Assembly: GCA_965247735.1 (NCBI GenBank)
Contig: CBDFHN010000002.1
Span: forward strand, 248,001 to 312,000
Length of the DNA stretch: 64,000 nt
Origin: JAOXRU01 sp965247735
GTDB taxonomy: Bacteria > Bacteroidota > Bacteroidia > Flavobacteriales > Flavobacteriaceae
Direction: 5' to 3'
A model generated the notes under the pieces. The model searched no databases, was not told the origin of the DNA, and saw nothing but the letters and a program-made list of their open reading frames with translations. This document shows, piece after piece, positions 51,844-61,430 of this stretch (positions within the stretch are counted from its first letter, which is position 1; each line of letters opens with the position of its first letter). Made by a program: the position numbers and the translations under genes.

Positions 51844-52380
51844 ATGAAACACATTTATTTAATTCCAACATTCTTAATTTTTGCTTTGTCTTTATTTTCT
51901 TGTTCATCTGATGATGATAGTACTGAAGAAGAAATAATTTCTGAATTTGCAATGACAGCTAAAATTAACGGAGAGACTTTTGAAGCCAATACTCCTTTTG
52001 GGGATAATATGTTTACAGATTTCAATATTTTTTCAATATATCCAATAGAAGATTTTGTTTTGCTTCAGGCAAGAATGGGAGGTATAGTAGGAAATCAAGA
52101 GATTAATTTATGGTTAAAAAGATCTGATATAGTTGTAGGGAGCTATAATGTTTCTTATGATGACCTTGGTCTTACTCCACCAACACATTATATTAGGTAT
52201 TATAATAATAACAATAGCATTAGTGAGTTTACACTGGCAGGTGTTGTTAATATTACAGAAGTAGATAGTGCCACAAGTATAGTAAAAGGTACATTTGAGT
52301 TTACAACAGTTGATGATGAAGAAACTGCACCAGTAGATTTTACAATTACAAACGGAACATTTAATTATATTTATAAATAA
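51844..52380 (+). CDS. Lipoprotein resembling DUF6252
   Basis: The 178-residue product has a lipoprotein signal (MKHIYLIPTFLIFALSLFSC, C20, then SSDDDS). The mature part (FAMTAKINGETFEANTPFGD, ITEVDSATSIVKGTFEFTTVDDEE, FTITNGTFNYIYK) has the strand pattern of the small DUF6252-type lipoproteins. It is anchored in the envelope. A clear terminator follows. Confidence 0.75.
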   Translation: MKHIYLIPTFLIFALSLFSCSSDDDSTEEEIISEFAMTAKINGETFEANTPFGDNMFTDFNIFSIYPIEDFVLLQARMGGIVGNQEINLWLKRSDIVVGSYNVSYDDLGLTPPTHYIRYYNNNNSISEFTLAGVVNITEVDSATSIVKGTFEFTTVDDEETAPVDFTITNGTFNYIYK

Positions 52381-52429
52381 TTGTTTCTATAAGTAGATAG
52401 CTTTACAGAAAGGCAAACACAAATACCAA

Positions 52430-52497
52430 CTTTTCTATCCTCTTCTTAACTAATCTAAAGATTATTAAAACAGTAGGATAGAAAAGTTTTGTTTTTT
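52430..52497 (+). terminator. Rho-independent terminator
   Basis: CTTTTCTATCCT (52430-52441) pairs with AGGATAGAAAAG (52475-52486); the 33-base loop holds a smaller AATCT/AGATT hairpin. T-rich sequence follows to 52497. Confidence 0.8.
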
Positions 52498-52715
52498 AAG
52501 ACCTTGCCAATTATTCTGCCTAGCTTATTCTTAGAAATTGCTTATGTTTTTAATGTATTAGCATGTTTTGGATTTAATTCCGTTATATTTAATCTATACT
52601 ATGCCTAATTAAATAAAATGATGCCAACCAACAAGCATTTATTATTACAACAAAACTTATATGTAGCATAAGGTACTAGTTATCAGTATACTTCAAAACA
52701 GTTATATCTAAAATG

Positions 52716-52840
52716 TCAGTTCGAGTGAATTTTTGATAAGAAATTAATATCGAGAACATTATTTCTATTAAGCTTCATTGTTCTCGATACAATTCTATTT
52801 AATAGCACTATGCTCAATTAAATAGAATCACCCGAACTGA
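52716..52840. mobile_element. MITE-like element, copy 1
   Basis: Terminal arms TCAGTTCGAGTGA (52716-52728) and TCACCCGAACTGA (52828-52840) match at 12 of 13 positions as inverted repeats. Inside are two hairpins: ATCGAGAACA with TGTTCTCGAT and ATTCTATTTAAT with ATTAAATAGAAT. A reverse-complemented relative lies at 56199-56324. It has no ORF, so it would need a transposase in trans. Confidence 0.65.
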
Positions 52841-52893
52841 GAATATTTTATAATCATATATAATATTTTTAATAAAAATAGAATGTCTAGGAA

Positions 52894-53802
52894 TTAGCCC
52901 AACTCCTTCTTATAGGCACTAGGAGAGATATTTTCTACTTTTTTGAACTGTCTATTAAAGTAGCTTACATTATTAAATCCCGATTTGTAGGCTACATCAC
53001 TAATTCTATCATTAGTAGTTTTTAGAAGTTGTTTGGCAAACTTAATGCGTTCCATATTTATAAAATCTATGGGACTTTCGCCAAGGGTGTTTTTAAATAT
53101 TTTATGAAAATGAGAAGAGCTCATACATGCTCTATTGGCTAGTTTTTCTATGGATATGTTTTCTGTTAAATGCTTTTTTATATAAGTAACTATATAGGAC
53201 ATTCGGTTTTCGGTGAGTCCTTTTTGAGAACTCAATAGTAAGGTGTTTTTTGCCTTGGTTTGCATTAGGCGTATTAAGAGTTCTTTTATCATTAAGTCCA
53301 ATAATGCGTCTTTAAACTTGTGTCCTCCTATAAAGGTTTGCATTAGCCGTTCTATTAAAAACTGTACATTGGGGGTGTTGGTTAAATGCGATGCTTTTAC
53401 ATCCAAATTCCAATCAGCATTCTCCTGTTCTATCTGTGCATTGGCATTAAACTGTTGTATGGTCTTCTCTATTATACTAGGGTCTATGCCCAAAGCCAAA
53501 CATTGGGTAGGGTTTGCCATTGTTGCATTCGGAAAATCGATAACCATGGTTTCATTAGCTGGTAATACCAAACTTTCTCCCAGGTAAAAATCAAATGCAG
53601 GCGTATCTTTTAAATGCATTACCTTTTTTCCACTAAGCATACAGGCAACTATAGGAAAAGGAAAATTTAATGCCACCTTTTCTGCCACTTTATGAGTTTC
53701 AAAAACACTTAACTCCGCCATATCAGCAGTATAACTGGTGCTATTTTCTACCAAAGTAGTCAGTTTGCGCTGCTTATAATGATTTTGAAGTATATGTTCC
53801 AT
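52894..53802 (-). CDS. AraC-family transcriptional regulator
   Basis: With the ATG at 53802 (MEHILQNHYKQRKL) the protein has 302 residues. Its N-terminal effector domain (about 1-190) resembles the AraC_N type found beside aldehyde dehydrogenases, and the C-terminal AraC domain has the two helix-turn-helix units (ISIEKLANRACMSSSHFHKIF and RISDVAYKSGFNNVSYFNRQF). It is divergent from the aldehyde dehydrogenase gene, so it probably activates that gene in response to an alcohol or aldehyde. Confidence 0.9.
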   Translation of the reverse strand: MEHILQNHYKQRKLTTLVENSTSYTADMAELSVFETHKVAEKVALNFPFPIVACMLSGKKVMHLKDTPAFDFYLGESLVLPANETMVIDFPNATMANPTQCLALGIDPSIIEKTIQQFNANAQIEQENADWNLDVKASHLTNTPNVQFLIERLMQTFIGGHKFKDALLDLMIKELLIRLMQTKAKNTLLLSSQKGLTENRMSYIVTYIKKHLTENISIEKLANRACMSSSHFHKIFKNTLGESPIDFINMERIKFAKQLLKTTNDRISDVAYKSGFNNVSYFNRQFKKVENISPSAYKKELG

Positions 53803-53945
53803 AATAGTTAAATATACTATTTTAATTTTAGAATGATACACTAAATAGTTTTGTGCAAGTATTACATAGCATTGTTCTATTTGTTTGTGTAATTGTTGAT
53901 GAACTTTACAATTAGCTAAAAACCGTATAAAACAGCAGTGTAATT

Positions 53946-55445
53946 ATGATTTATGATAAGCCTATTTTTAAAGAACAGTATGATAATTTTATTGGAGGAA
54001 AATTTATAGCTCCAGTATTAGGAAAATATTTCGAAAACCCTTCTCCTACCGATGGTACTCTTATTGCCAAATACCCACGTTCTACTAAAGAGGATGTTGA
54101 ACTGGCTTTAGATGCAGCAGAAAAAGTACAAGACGAATGGGGAAACATGTCTGCTACAGGAAGATCGGCACTATTATTAAAAATTGCTGATATTATTGAA
54201 GCTAATCTTGAAGAGTTTGCACTCTATGATACTATTGATAATGGAAAACCTATTAGAGAAACCATTAATGCCGATGTACCATTGGCAATAGATCATTTTA
54301 GGTATTTTGCAGCTGTAATAAGATCGGAAGAAGGTTCTGCAACAGAACTAGATCAGCATACCTTATCATTAATTATAAAAGAACCACTAGGAATTGTTGC
54401 ACAAATTATTCCATGGAATTTTCCATTGCTAATGTTAGCCTGGAAAGTTGCTCCTGCATTGGCTGCCGGAAACTGTGTGATATTAAAACCTGCAGAACAA
54501 ACACCAGCATCGGCTACTTTATTAATGGAAAAGATAGCAGATGTATTGCCAGCAGGTGTACTTAATGTTTTACATGGCTTTGGTCCAGAAGTTGGGAAAC
54601 CATTAGCATCTAGCCCTAGAGTAGATAAAGTTGCTTTTACTGGAGAAACTACTACAGGACAATTGATAATGCAATATGCGTCTAAAAATCTAAATCCTGT
54701 AACGATGGAATTGGGTGGGAAATCGCCTAATATTTTTTTTAATTCGGTAATGGATCATGATGATGAATTTTTGGACAAAGCTATTGAAGGTGCTGTGCTA
54801 TTTGCCTTTAACCAAGGGGAAGTATGTACCTGCCCATCTCGTTTATTGATACAAGAAGATATCTATGATGCTTTTATTGAAAAAGTAATAGCCCGTACCA
54901 ATGCTATTGTACAAGGAAATCCGTTTGATGATAGTACTATGGTTGGTGCTCAGGCATCTAATGATCAATATGAAAAGATAAAAGAATATATAGAGATTGG
55001 TAAACAAGAAGGTGCTACTGTACTTTGTGGTGGCGCTGCCTATAAGGCCGATGGTGACTATGCAAATGGCTATTATATACAGCCAACATTATTAAAGGGA
55101 CATAATAAAATGAGAGTTTTTCAAGAAGAAATTTTTGGCCCAGTATTAGCAGTTACTACTTTTAAGGATGAAGCGGAAGCTTTAGAAATAGCAAACGATA
55201 CATTGTACGGATTGGGAGCTGGAGTATGGACAAGAGATGCGCATCAGTTGTATCAGATCCCTAGAGCCATAAAAGCTGGTAGAGTATGGACCAATTGTTA
55301 CCATGCATATCCTGCTCATGCGCCTTTTGGAGGTTATAAAAAGTCTGGATTTGGAAGAGAAAATCATTTAATGATGTTAAATCACTATAGACAGATAAAA
55401 AATATATTGGTTTCTTATGATAAAAATAAATTAGGATTCTTTTAG
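53946..55445 (+). CDS. NAD(P)-dependent aldehyde dehydrogenase (ExaC-like)
   Basis: The 499-residue enzyme oxidises an aldehyde to the acid. It has the family motifs IIPWNFPLLMLAWK, FTGETTTGQ, the general base region MELGGKSPN (E near 257) and catalytic cysteine C294 in FNQGEVCTC (C296 is a neighbour). Sequence and the following DUF779 gene point to the acetaldehyde/ExaC group. It forms an operon with DUF779 and is divergent from the AraC regulator. Confidence 0.92.
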   Translation: MIYDKPIFKEQYDNFIGGKFIAPVLGKYFENPSPTDGTLIAKYPRSTKEDVELALDAAEKVQDEWGNMSATGRSALLLKIADIIEANLEEFALYDTIDNGKPIRETINADVPLAIDHFRYFAAVIRSEEGSATELDQHTLSLIIKEPLGIVAQIIPWNFPLLMLAWKVAPALAAGNCVILKPAEQTPASATLLMEKIADVLPAGVLNVLHGFGPEVGKPLASSPRVDKVAFTGETTTGQLIMQYASKNLNPVTMELGGKSPNIFFNSVMDHDDEFLDKAIEGAVLFAFNQGEVCTCPSRLLIQEDIYDAFIEKVIARTNAIVQGNPFDDSTMVGAQASNDQYEKIKEYIEIGKQEGATVLCGGAAYKADGDYANGYYIQPTLLKGHNKMRVFQEEIFGPVLAVTTFKDEAEALEIANDTLYGLGAGVWTRDAHQLYQIPRAIKAGRVWTNCYHAYPAHAPFGGYKKSGFGRENHLMMLNHYRQIKNILVSYDKNKLGFF

Positions 55446-55448
55446 CCT

Positions 55449-55772
55449 ATGGAACGTGTAGCAATTACAGCAGAAGCTGCAGAAATAGTAGCACAAATTA
55501 AGGAAGAGAACAATGGCCTTATCTTTCATCAGAGTGGTGGTTGTTGTGATGGTTCTTCACCTATGTTATTACCAAAAGAAGATTTCTATTTGGACGATAA
55601 TGATGTGCTATTAGGGACTGTTGCTGGTGTTGATTATTATATGAGTAAAGATCAGTTCGACTATTGGAAACATACACACCTTACCATTGCTATTACCAAA
55701 GGTAGAGGGTCTAGTTTTTCATTAGAAATTCCCCTTGGACTGCGTTTTATTATAAAATCGAGATTGTTGTAG
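55449..55772 (+). CDS. DUF779 family protein
   Basis: The 107-residue product matches DUF779: FHQSGGCCDGSSPM with a Cys pair (about residues 32-33), FYLDDNDVLLG and DQFDYWKHTHLTIAI. The gene always accompanies ExaC-type aldehyde dehydrogenases, and here it starts 3 bp after the dehydrogenase stop. Its function in that operon is unknown; the GGCCDG motif suggests metal or redox chemistry. Confidence 0.93.
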   Translation: MERVAITAEAAEIVAQIKEENNGLIFHQSGGCCDGSSPMLLPKEDFYLDDNDVLLGTVAGVDYYMSKDQFDYWKHTHLTIAITKGRGSSFSLEIPLGLRFIIKSRLL

Positions 55773-55897
55773 TTATATATTTAATAAATATGATCTTAGT
55801 TATTTTGGTTTAATTATTAAATTTTCTTTTGTAGAAATAAACTAAAGATAACTAGGCATTGAAAAGATCAAATATTGAATACTATTGTTTTTTTGTC

Positions 55898-56014
55898 CTA
55901 TCTAAATTTTGTTGTGAAATTTGAAGTAAAATTCCATTAAAAATTATAGGCTGTTTGAGCGGTAGCGAGTTCCTATAATTTGTGGAATGAACGATAAATT
56001 TAAACAAAATATAG
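55898..56014. repeat. Long imperfect inverted repeat (about 117 bp)
   Basis: CTATCTAAATTTTGTTGTGAAATTT at the left pairs in parts with AAATTTAAACAAAATATAG at the right, and the inner arms AATTATAGG / CCTATAATT flank GAGCGGTAGCGAG. It is typical of small interspersed repeats of Bacteroidota and lacks an ORF. Confidence 0.5.
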
Positions 56015-56118
56015 TCAGACTAGATTTTTTTGTTTCGTTTTTTCATCAATGGAAAAAATGAAAATTAAATATTTATCTAGTATGTTAGTAGTAATAAACC
56101 TGTTTAATTAATAGCAAA

Positions 56119-56152
56119 AACACACTTTAAGAAACCTTAAAGTGTGTTTTTT
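56119..56152 (+). terminator. Rho-independent terminator
   Basis: AACACACTTTAAG (56119-56131) pairs over 13 bp with CTTAAAGTGTGTT (56136-56148), with a 4-base loop and a T tail. It may end the aldehyde dehydrogenase-DUF779 transcript about 350 bp downstream of its last stop. Confidence 0.85.
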
Positions 56153-56198
56153 AGTTTATAAACTTAGCATCAATCTAATGGTTGTTTATAAATGAATG

Positions 56199-56324
56199 TT
56201 AGTTCGAGTGGTTCTATTTAATGGAGCGTAGCATTAATTGAATAGAATTGTATCGAGAATTGTGGTATTAATTATTAATAATGTTCTCTTTACTAATTCC
56301 TTATCAGAGATTCACTCGAACAGA
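56199..56324. mobile_element. MITE-like element, copy 2 (inverted)
   Basis: The ends AGTTCGAGTG and CACTCGAACA form the terminal inverted repeats. Its reverse complement aligns with copy 1 (52716-52840), including the GAGAACATTATT and AATTCTATT blocks and paired arms that differ but stay complementary. Together the two copies flank the AraC-ALDH-DUF779 group in opposite orientation. Confidence 0.65.
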
Positions 56325-56387
56325 CATTCTAGGTATTCTTATTATTTATTAGGGATTCCTAATAAAACCTATTCTTTTTACATGCTA

Positions 56388-58163
56388 TTAACTATCTCTC
56401 AATACATGTATGGTTCCAACAATAGTTTCTGAAACTCCACTTGAGTTTGTATAACTTCCTGAGAAGGTAATATCTATATATTGTCCTACTGCACCGTAAG
56501 CAACCAAATCAAATGTTATGTTTGCAGGCAATGTATAGTCTATAAAGCTAAGTTCTAGTAGCATACCGTCAACAATCTGATCATATGTTGGATAAACACC
56601 TGTAGTATTTACAGAAGAATAGATAAAGAAGGTATCTGCTAATTTTTGAGAGTTAATAGTAAAACTACCATTAGCAGTATTTTCATTTACATGGATATCT
56701 GAGATATAAGTTACTGCTGCTCCCCCATTTATACTATAGGTAATAAACTCGGTTACTGCTGTACAGGCTATAATAGTTCCAAAATTGGTGTTTGGTGCTG
56801 TCATATTCATCTGTATTGGCCCTGAAGTTTGTAAAGTATCATAATCATAGCCTTGTACTGTAATGGGTGTAGTAGCATTACACATTAGAATTGCTGATGA
56901 GAATGCTCCAGAACTAAGTGGCATAAAGGTTGAAAATCCTCCTGTATTATATGTTACATATCCATTAGTAACATTTGTTCCTGAACAATTTTCTAAGTTT
57001 CCAATAATATTTACCAATTGTGCTGTTCCAGGATTAACTACTTCAATAATACTAGAATTGGATGTAAATGGTCCTATTGTAGTTGTTGAAACTATATTAC
57101 CACAGGTATCAAGGATATTCATGGTAAGTATTTCGTTAGAAGGTATTAATCCACAAACATCACCATTAAGATCTGTAGTCCCATTTCTAGGATATGTTGC
57201 TCCTGATCTCCAAAGCTCTATAGTAGTATTCCCAATTGCTGTACCAAGGTTATCTTCTAGACTAATACATAAATCTACAGTTGCAAACTGCGCATCGCAA
57301 TTCCAAAAAGAAAAATGAGATACTTCTCCTATATATTTACCATCAACCAAAGTTGCAGTACCTTGTTCTACCCAGAACCCTAATGCTTCATCAAAATGCC
57401 AAAGTGGAATAGTACTTGGCGCATTAGATAACTGCGCTGGGTCTACAGGAACCTGAATTTCTGCAGTAGTATTATCTGCCAATTGTAATTTTTCTCCTGA
57501 TGCTCCTTTTAACTCTACAGCAATCATTCCATATGTTTCTAATACACGCTCTTCGCCTTCTGCATTTTCTGCATATAGCATTCCTGGCATTTTATCATTG
57601 ATAAATTCATCTGAAGGATCTAAATGTTTTAGAATAACAGCAACAGTTCCAGTATATGGGTTGTTATTTTCATCTTTAAAATCGCCAGAAAACACAATTT
57701 TGGTTCCATTAGCCAAGCTTACCGTCTCTTGAGACCCTGAAGCTATAGTGGCAATGGTGTTTTCTTGTAATAGCATTATTCTAGAACTGTTAATTCCGTC
57801 TGTAGGGATTAACGCTCTAGAACCATTAATAAATCCTCCTTTAGAGGCCTTTATATAAGCGAATTCTTCATATACATCTGCATCATTTATTTGGTATACA
57901 CCGCTACCATCTGTCATTGCAGACTTATTACCAATCTCTACAAATACACCTTCTAGTGCACTATTGTTTTCATCTACAATTCTACCAAAAAAATTGGCTG
58001 TTGTAGTTGCTCCCCAGTTTTGATAAAAGTCTGAAGAACCTCCGTTTTGATATTCCTTATCAGGATTTTCTAATCCATTGTCTTCCTTATCCGAATTACA
58101 ACTTATAAAAAGTGTAATTGTCAATAGACAAAAAAGTTTTGTTATGTTTTTTAAATTTTTCAT
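56388..58163 (-). CDS. Large lipoprotein with carboxypeptidase-regulatory-like domain
   Basis: The 591-residue product has a lipoprotein signal (MKNLKNITKLFCLLTITLFISC, C22). A carboxypeptidase regulatory-like domain near residues 55-110 (ANFFGRIVDENNSALEGVFVEIGNKSAMTDGSGVY) is followed by beta-rich segments, a conserved WHFDEALGFWVEQG region and further Ig-like repeats at the C-terminus. It is exposed in the envelope and may bind or scaffold other proteins. Function is unknown. Confidence 0.8.
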   Translation of the reverse strand: MKNLKNITKLFCLLTITLFISCNSDKEDNGLENPDKEYQNGGSSDFYQNWGATTTANFFGRIVDENNSALEGVFVEIGNKSAMTDGSGVYQINDADVYEEFAYIKASKGGFINGSRALIPTDGINSSRIMLLQENTIATIASGSQETVSLANGTKIVFSGDFKDENNNPYTGTVAVILKHLDPSDEFINDKMPGMLYAENAEGEERVLETYGMIAVELKGASGEKLQLADNTTAEIQVPVDPAQLSNAPSTIPLWHFDEALGFWVEQGTATLVDGKYIGEVSHFSFWNCDAQFATVDLCISLEDNLGTAIGNTTIELWRSGATYPRNGTTDLNGDVCGLIPSNEILTMNILDTCGNIVSTTTIGPFTSNSSIIEVVNPGTAQLVNIIGNLENCSGTNVTNGYVTYNTGGFSTFMPLSSGAFSSAILMCNATTPITVQGYDYDTLQTSGPIQMNMTAPNTNFGTIIACTAVTEFITYSINGGAAVTYISDIHVNENTANGSFTINSQKLADTFFIYSSVNTTGVYPTYDQIVDGMLLELSFIDYTLPANITFDLVAYGAVGQYIDITFSGSYTNSSGVSETIVGTIHVLRDS

Positions 58164-58287
58164 GATATTTTTTATTGTTACGATTCATTAGTATATCAAC
58201 TGCCTTTTAATTTTGTTACCCATCTTTTGCAAAAAAGTTAGTTTAAGGAGAAGATAACTTCTAAATTTGCACAAAATTTGATTTTTT

Positions 58288-59550
58288 ATGTACATCAACT
58301 TTATTTATAAAGCAAGCCGCCTTCTATATGATTTTCTAATAGAAAAAGGGATTAAGATAGAAACTGCAGCACTTATTAATGTAACTGTAAATGTTATAAT
58401 ACTACTTGCCCTCTTATTCTTAATAGACAAGTTACTTTGTAAAATAATTGTTCGTTTGTTTAGCATATTTAGTGGTAGAACAAAAAACACTTACGATGAT
58501 TTTCTTGTAAATAGTAATTTTCCAAAATATACGGCACATGTAATCCCATTTTTGCTTCTAGAAGCCTTAATACCTAGTATATTTAAAGATTTCCCAGAAA
58601 CGAGCTCTTTTTTATTAAAAGCCACAGATATTTATTTAATAATTCTTGTGGTATGGATTTTTAGAAGTGTTATAAAAACAACAAGAGATTACCTTAAACA
58701 AAAGCCTGCATTTAAAGAAAAACCTTTAGATAGTTTTGCACAGGTTTTTATAATGATTGTTTGGTTTCTTGGTTTTATCTTTATTTTTTCAGAAGTAGCA
58801 GGACAGTCAATTACACAGTTTTTAGCAACTTTGGGTGCTGCATCTGCCATTATTATATTATTATTTAAGGACACTATTCTTGGTTTTGTAGCTAGTATTC
58901 AAGTTTCTATTAATGATATGGTACGTATTAATGATTGGATTACTGTTGATAAATATGGCGCAGATGGTAATGTTATTGAAATTAACCTAACCACTGTAAA
59001 GGTTCAGAATTTTGATAATACCATTACTACGCTTCCTACCTATAGACTTATTTCTGATTCTTTTAAGAACTGGAGAGGTATGGAACAAAGCGGTGGTAGA
59101 CGTATAAAACGTTCCCTTTTTATAAAAGTGAATAGTATTCGTTTTTTAAGTGCTAATGATTTAGAGCAGTTTGGAAAAATTGATTCTATTGCGGAATATA
59201 TTGATCATCGTCAAAATGATATTAATTCTTATAATACCGGAAACAATATCAATACTACATTAGCAATTAATGGAAGAAACCAAACCAATATGGGACTCTT
59301 CAGAAAATATATTGATGTATACCTAAATCAGCATCCTGCCATCAATAAAGATATGATGATTATGGCGAGGCAGTTGCAACCTACAAATCAGGGAATTCCT
59401 ATTGAGATCTATGCCTTTAGTAAAGACAAACGCTGGGAAAATTATGAATATATCATGGCCGATATTTTTGATCACCTTTTGGCTTCTGTTTCTTATTTTG
59501 ATTTGGAATGTTTTGAATTGCCTACTGGAAACGATTTTAATGCGAAATAA
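58288..59550 (+). CDS. MscS-family mechanosensitive channel (YbdG-like)
   Basis: The 420-residue product has about five membrane helices (residues 25-50, 80-100, 105-125, 150-170 and the pore helix near 185-205) and the MscS beta domain with DMVRINDWITVDKYGADGNVIEI and TTLPTYRLISDSFKNWRGM. The long N- and C-terminal parts resemble YbdG/YnaI-type channels rather than minimal MscS. It releases solutes on osmotic down-shock. It is divergent from the lipoprotein gene. Confidence 0.9.
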   Translation: MYINFIYKASRLLYDFLIEKGIKIETAALINVTVNVIILLALLFLIDKLLCKIIVRLFSIFSGRTKNTYDDFLVNSNFPKYTAHVIPFLLLEALIPSIFKDFPETSSFLLKATDIYLIILVVWIFRSVIKTTRDYLKQKPAFKEKPLDSFAQVFIMIVWFLGFIFIFSEVAGQSITQFLATLGAASAIIILLFKDTILGFVASIQVSINDMVRINDWITVDKYGADGNVIEINLTTVKVQNFDNTITTLPTYRLISDSFKNWRGMEQSGGRRIKRSLFIKVNSIRFLSANDLEQFGKIDSIAEYIDHRQNDINSYNTGNNINTTLAINGRNQTNMGLFRKYIDVYLNQHPAINKDMMIMARQLQPTNQGIPIEIYAFSKDKRWENYEYIMADIFDHLLASVSYFDLECFELPTGNDFNAK

Positions 59551-59753
59551 TACTACCTTAATTGAAATACAACCTCCTATAGTAGGAATAAATAATGTGT
59601 CAGGTAGTTAAAACATTACATTTTAGCTGGTATTTAGTTCAATATTCATTATATTTGGGTTATAAACCTACTTATTAAAAAAACTTTTGTAAACTCTTTT
59701 TTTGCTATGCATAAGAATTTTGAGTTGTCAAATTGTTTTTGAATGAAAAAAAA

Positions 59754-60770
59754 ATGGACTATTATAATTATATTGTTATTGGATTAATACTTTGTGGTTC
59801 AATAATAATAGTGCTATCTGCAATACTTACTCGTAAAATATTTAACTTATCTACCGATGATCAATTAAGAAATAACTGGAAGAATTTAACCATATTTATG
59901 TTTATTTTCTTTTTTGGATATCTGGGAGCCGCCTATTTGGTAACAATAAAAGAAGAAGAAATTCTAGTTCCACTTATTGGTGTTATATTTTTTTTAGGAG
60001 CCCTTTTTGTTTTTTTAGTAGTTAAAGCAGGAAAATTAAGTCTTGAGAAACTAAAAAGCACAAATGAAACATTGGTAGAATATTCTTTAAGTTTAGAATC
60101 AAAAAACAAATATTTGGAACAGTTTTCTTATATTACATCTCATGATTTGCAAGAACCACTTAGAAATGTATCGTCTTTTACCGATCTATTAAAAAGTGAA
60201 TACAAAGGAAAACTTGATGGTAATGCAGATAAATATATAGAATTTATATCCGACTCATCCGATCAGATGAGTGGAATGGTAAATGGGCTGTTAGAATATT
60301 ATCAAATTGAGAGCAATGTAGAAATAGGAAATGTGAATTGTAATACAATTATTACCGATGTAACAAATGAGCTATCAGAAGAAATAAAGGAAAATAATAT
60401 TCATTTACAAATTGATACACTTCCAGAAATTAAGGCTTATAAAAAAGAGCTTCAAGCATTATTTAAAAATCTAATCAGTAATGCCATTAAGTTTAGACAG
60501 AAAGACATACAATCTTTTGTAACAATTTCAGCTAAAAAAAACGCCGCCAATTGGGAGTTTAGCGTAAGAGATAATGGAATTGGGATTAAAGAAGAACATT
60601 TTGTGAAAATATTTCTTATTTTTCAGCGTTTGCATAATAAGACCGATTATAAAGGTACTGGAATTGGCTTAGCACTTTGTGAAAAAATAGTACAATTGCA
60701 CAAAGGAAATATCTGGGTGACATCTAGACCTAAGCACGGTAGTACCTTTTACTTTACAATTCCATATTAA
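59754..60770 (+). CDS. Sensor histidine kinase
   Basis: With the ATG at 59754 (MDYYNYIVIGLILCG) the 338-residue kinase has membrane helices near 4-24, 45-65 and 73-93, a coiled linker, the H-box YITSHDLQEPLRNVSSF, the N-box NLISNAIKF, G1 DNGIGI and G2 GTGIGLALCEKIV. The HDLQEPLR type is that of phytochrome-like kinases, which phosphorylate free receivers. A receiver gene follows after 1 bp. Confidence 0.9.
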   Translation: MDYYNYIVIGLILCGSIIIVLSAILTRKIFNLSTDDQLRNNWKNLTIFMFIFFFGYLGAAYLVTIKEEEILVPLIGVIFFLGALFVFLVVKAGKLSLEKLKSTNETLVEYSLSLESKNKYLEQFSYITSHDLQEPLRNVSSFTDLLKSEYKGKLDGNADKYIEFISDSSDQMSGMVNGLLEYYQIESNVEIGNVNCNTIITDVTNELSEEIKENNIHLQIDTLPEIKAYKKELQALFKNLISNAIKFRQKDIQSFVTISAKKNAANWEFSVRDNGIGIKEEHFVKIFLIFQRLHNKTDYKGTGIGLALCEKIVQLHKGNIWVTSRPKHGSTFYFTIPY

Positions 60771-60771
60771 T

Positions 60772-61179
60772 ATGATTACTAGAGAAAAACTAAGCTGCAT
60801 TTTATTAATTGATGATGACGAAGCAACCAACTATTTAAATGAGAAGGTTATTGAAGAAATTGGTTGTGCCGATAAGGTAATCGTAAAAAATGATGCAGAA
60901 ACGGCATTAGCTTACCTTAATTCATATGACGATGAGCATCCAAAACCCAAGCTTACCTTTGTGGATATAAATATGCCAGGTATGAATGGTTGGGAATTTG
61001 TGGAACGTTATAAAAAAATAAAGGAAAAATCAACCGAACAATCTGTACTAATTATGTTGTCCACTTCTATAAACCCAAGTGATATCGAAAAAGCAAACAA
61101 AATTAATGTAATTGATGGATATAGAAGTAAACCTCTTACCAAAGAGATGATTGACAGTATTATTGCTGAATACTTTTAA
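60772..61179 (+). CDS. Single-domain response regulator
   Basis: The 135-residue protein is a receiver domain alone: acidic pocket D14/D15/D16, phospho-acceptor D65 in FVDINMPGMNG and a lysine in RSKPL (about 121). It has no output domain, so it acts by protein contact or as a phospho-relay. It is co-transcribed with the histidine kinase, 1 bp away. Confidence 0.92.
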   Translation: MITREKLSCILLIDDDEATNYLNEKVIEEIGCADKVIVKNDAETALAYLNSYDDEHPKPKLTFVDINMPGMNGWEFVERYKKIKEKSTEQSVLIMLSTSINPSDIEKANKINVIDGYRSKPLTKEMIDSIIAEYF

Positions 61180-61430
61180 TTTTTTGTGATTTCGGAATTA
61201 TTACGATATCCTATTATAAATCTTCAGGGAAATTGGATTTTGATAATGATCTCGTTATTGAATATATATCAATAAGCAATAGTTTAAAAGATACTTTATT
61301 AAGTAAATAATATAAAGACATGTTCTAGAACACCTATCTTATTTGAAAAAATGGTGAACAATTATATAAACTAGCTATATAGTTAAAAGTTCAGAACGAG
61401 CTCAAAAGAAATATAACCTGTAATTTTTTA

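Larger units (their letters stand above)
52381..52893. other. Gene-free stretch
   Basis: It contains the terminator at 52430-52497 and the MITE-like element at 52716-52840. No ORF of support lies here. Confidence 0.5.
55773..56387. other. Gene-free stretch with several inverted repeats
   Basis: The 615-bp stretch contains a long inverted repeat (55898-56014), a terminator (56119-56152) and the second MITE-like element (56199-56324). No supported ORF is present. Confidence 0.6.
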
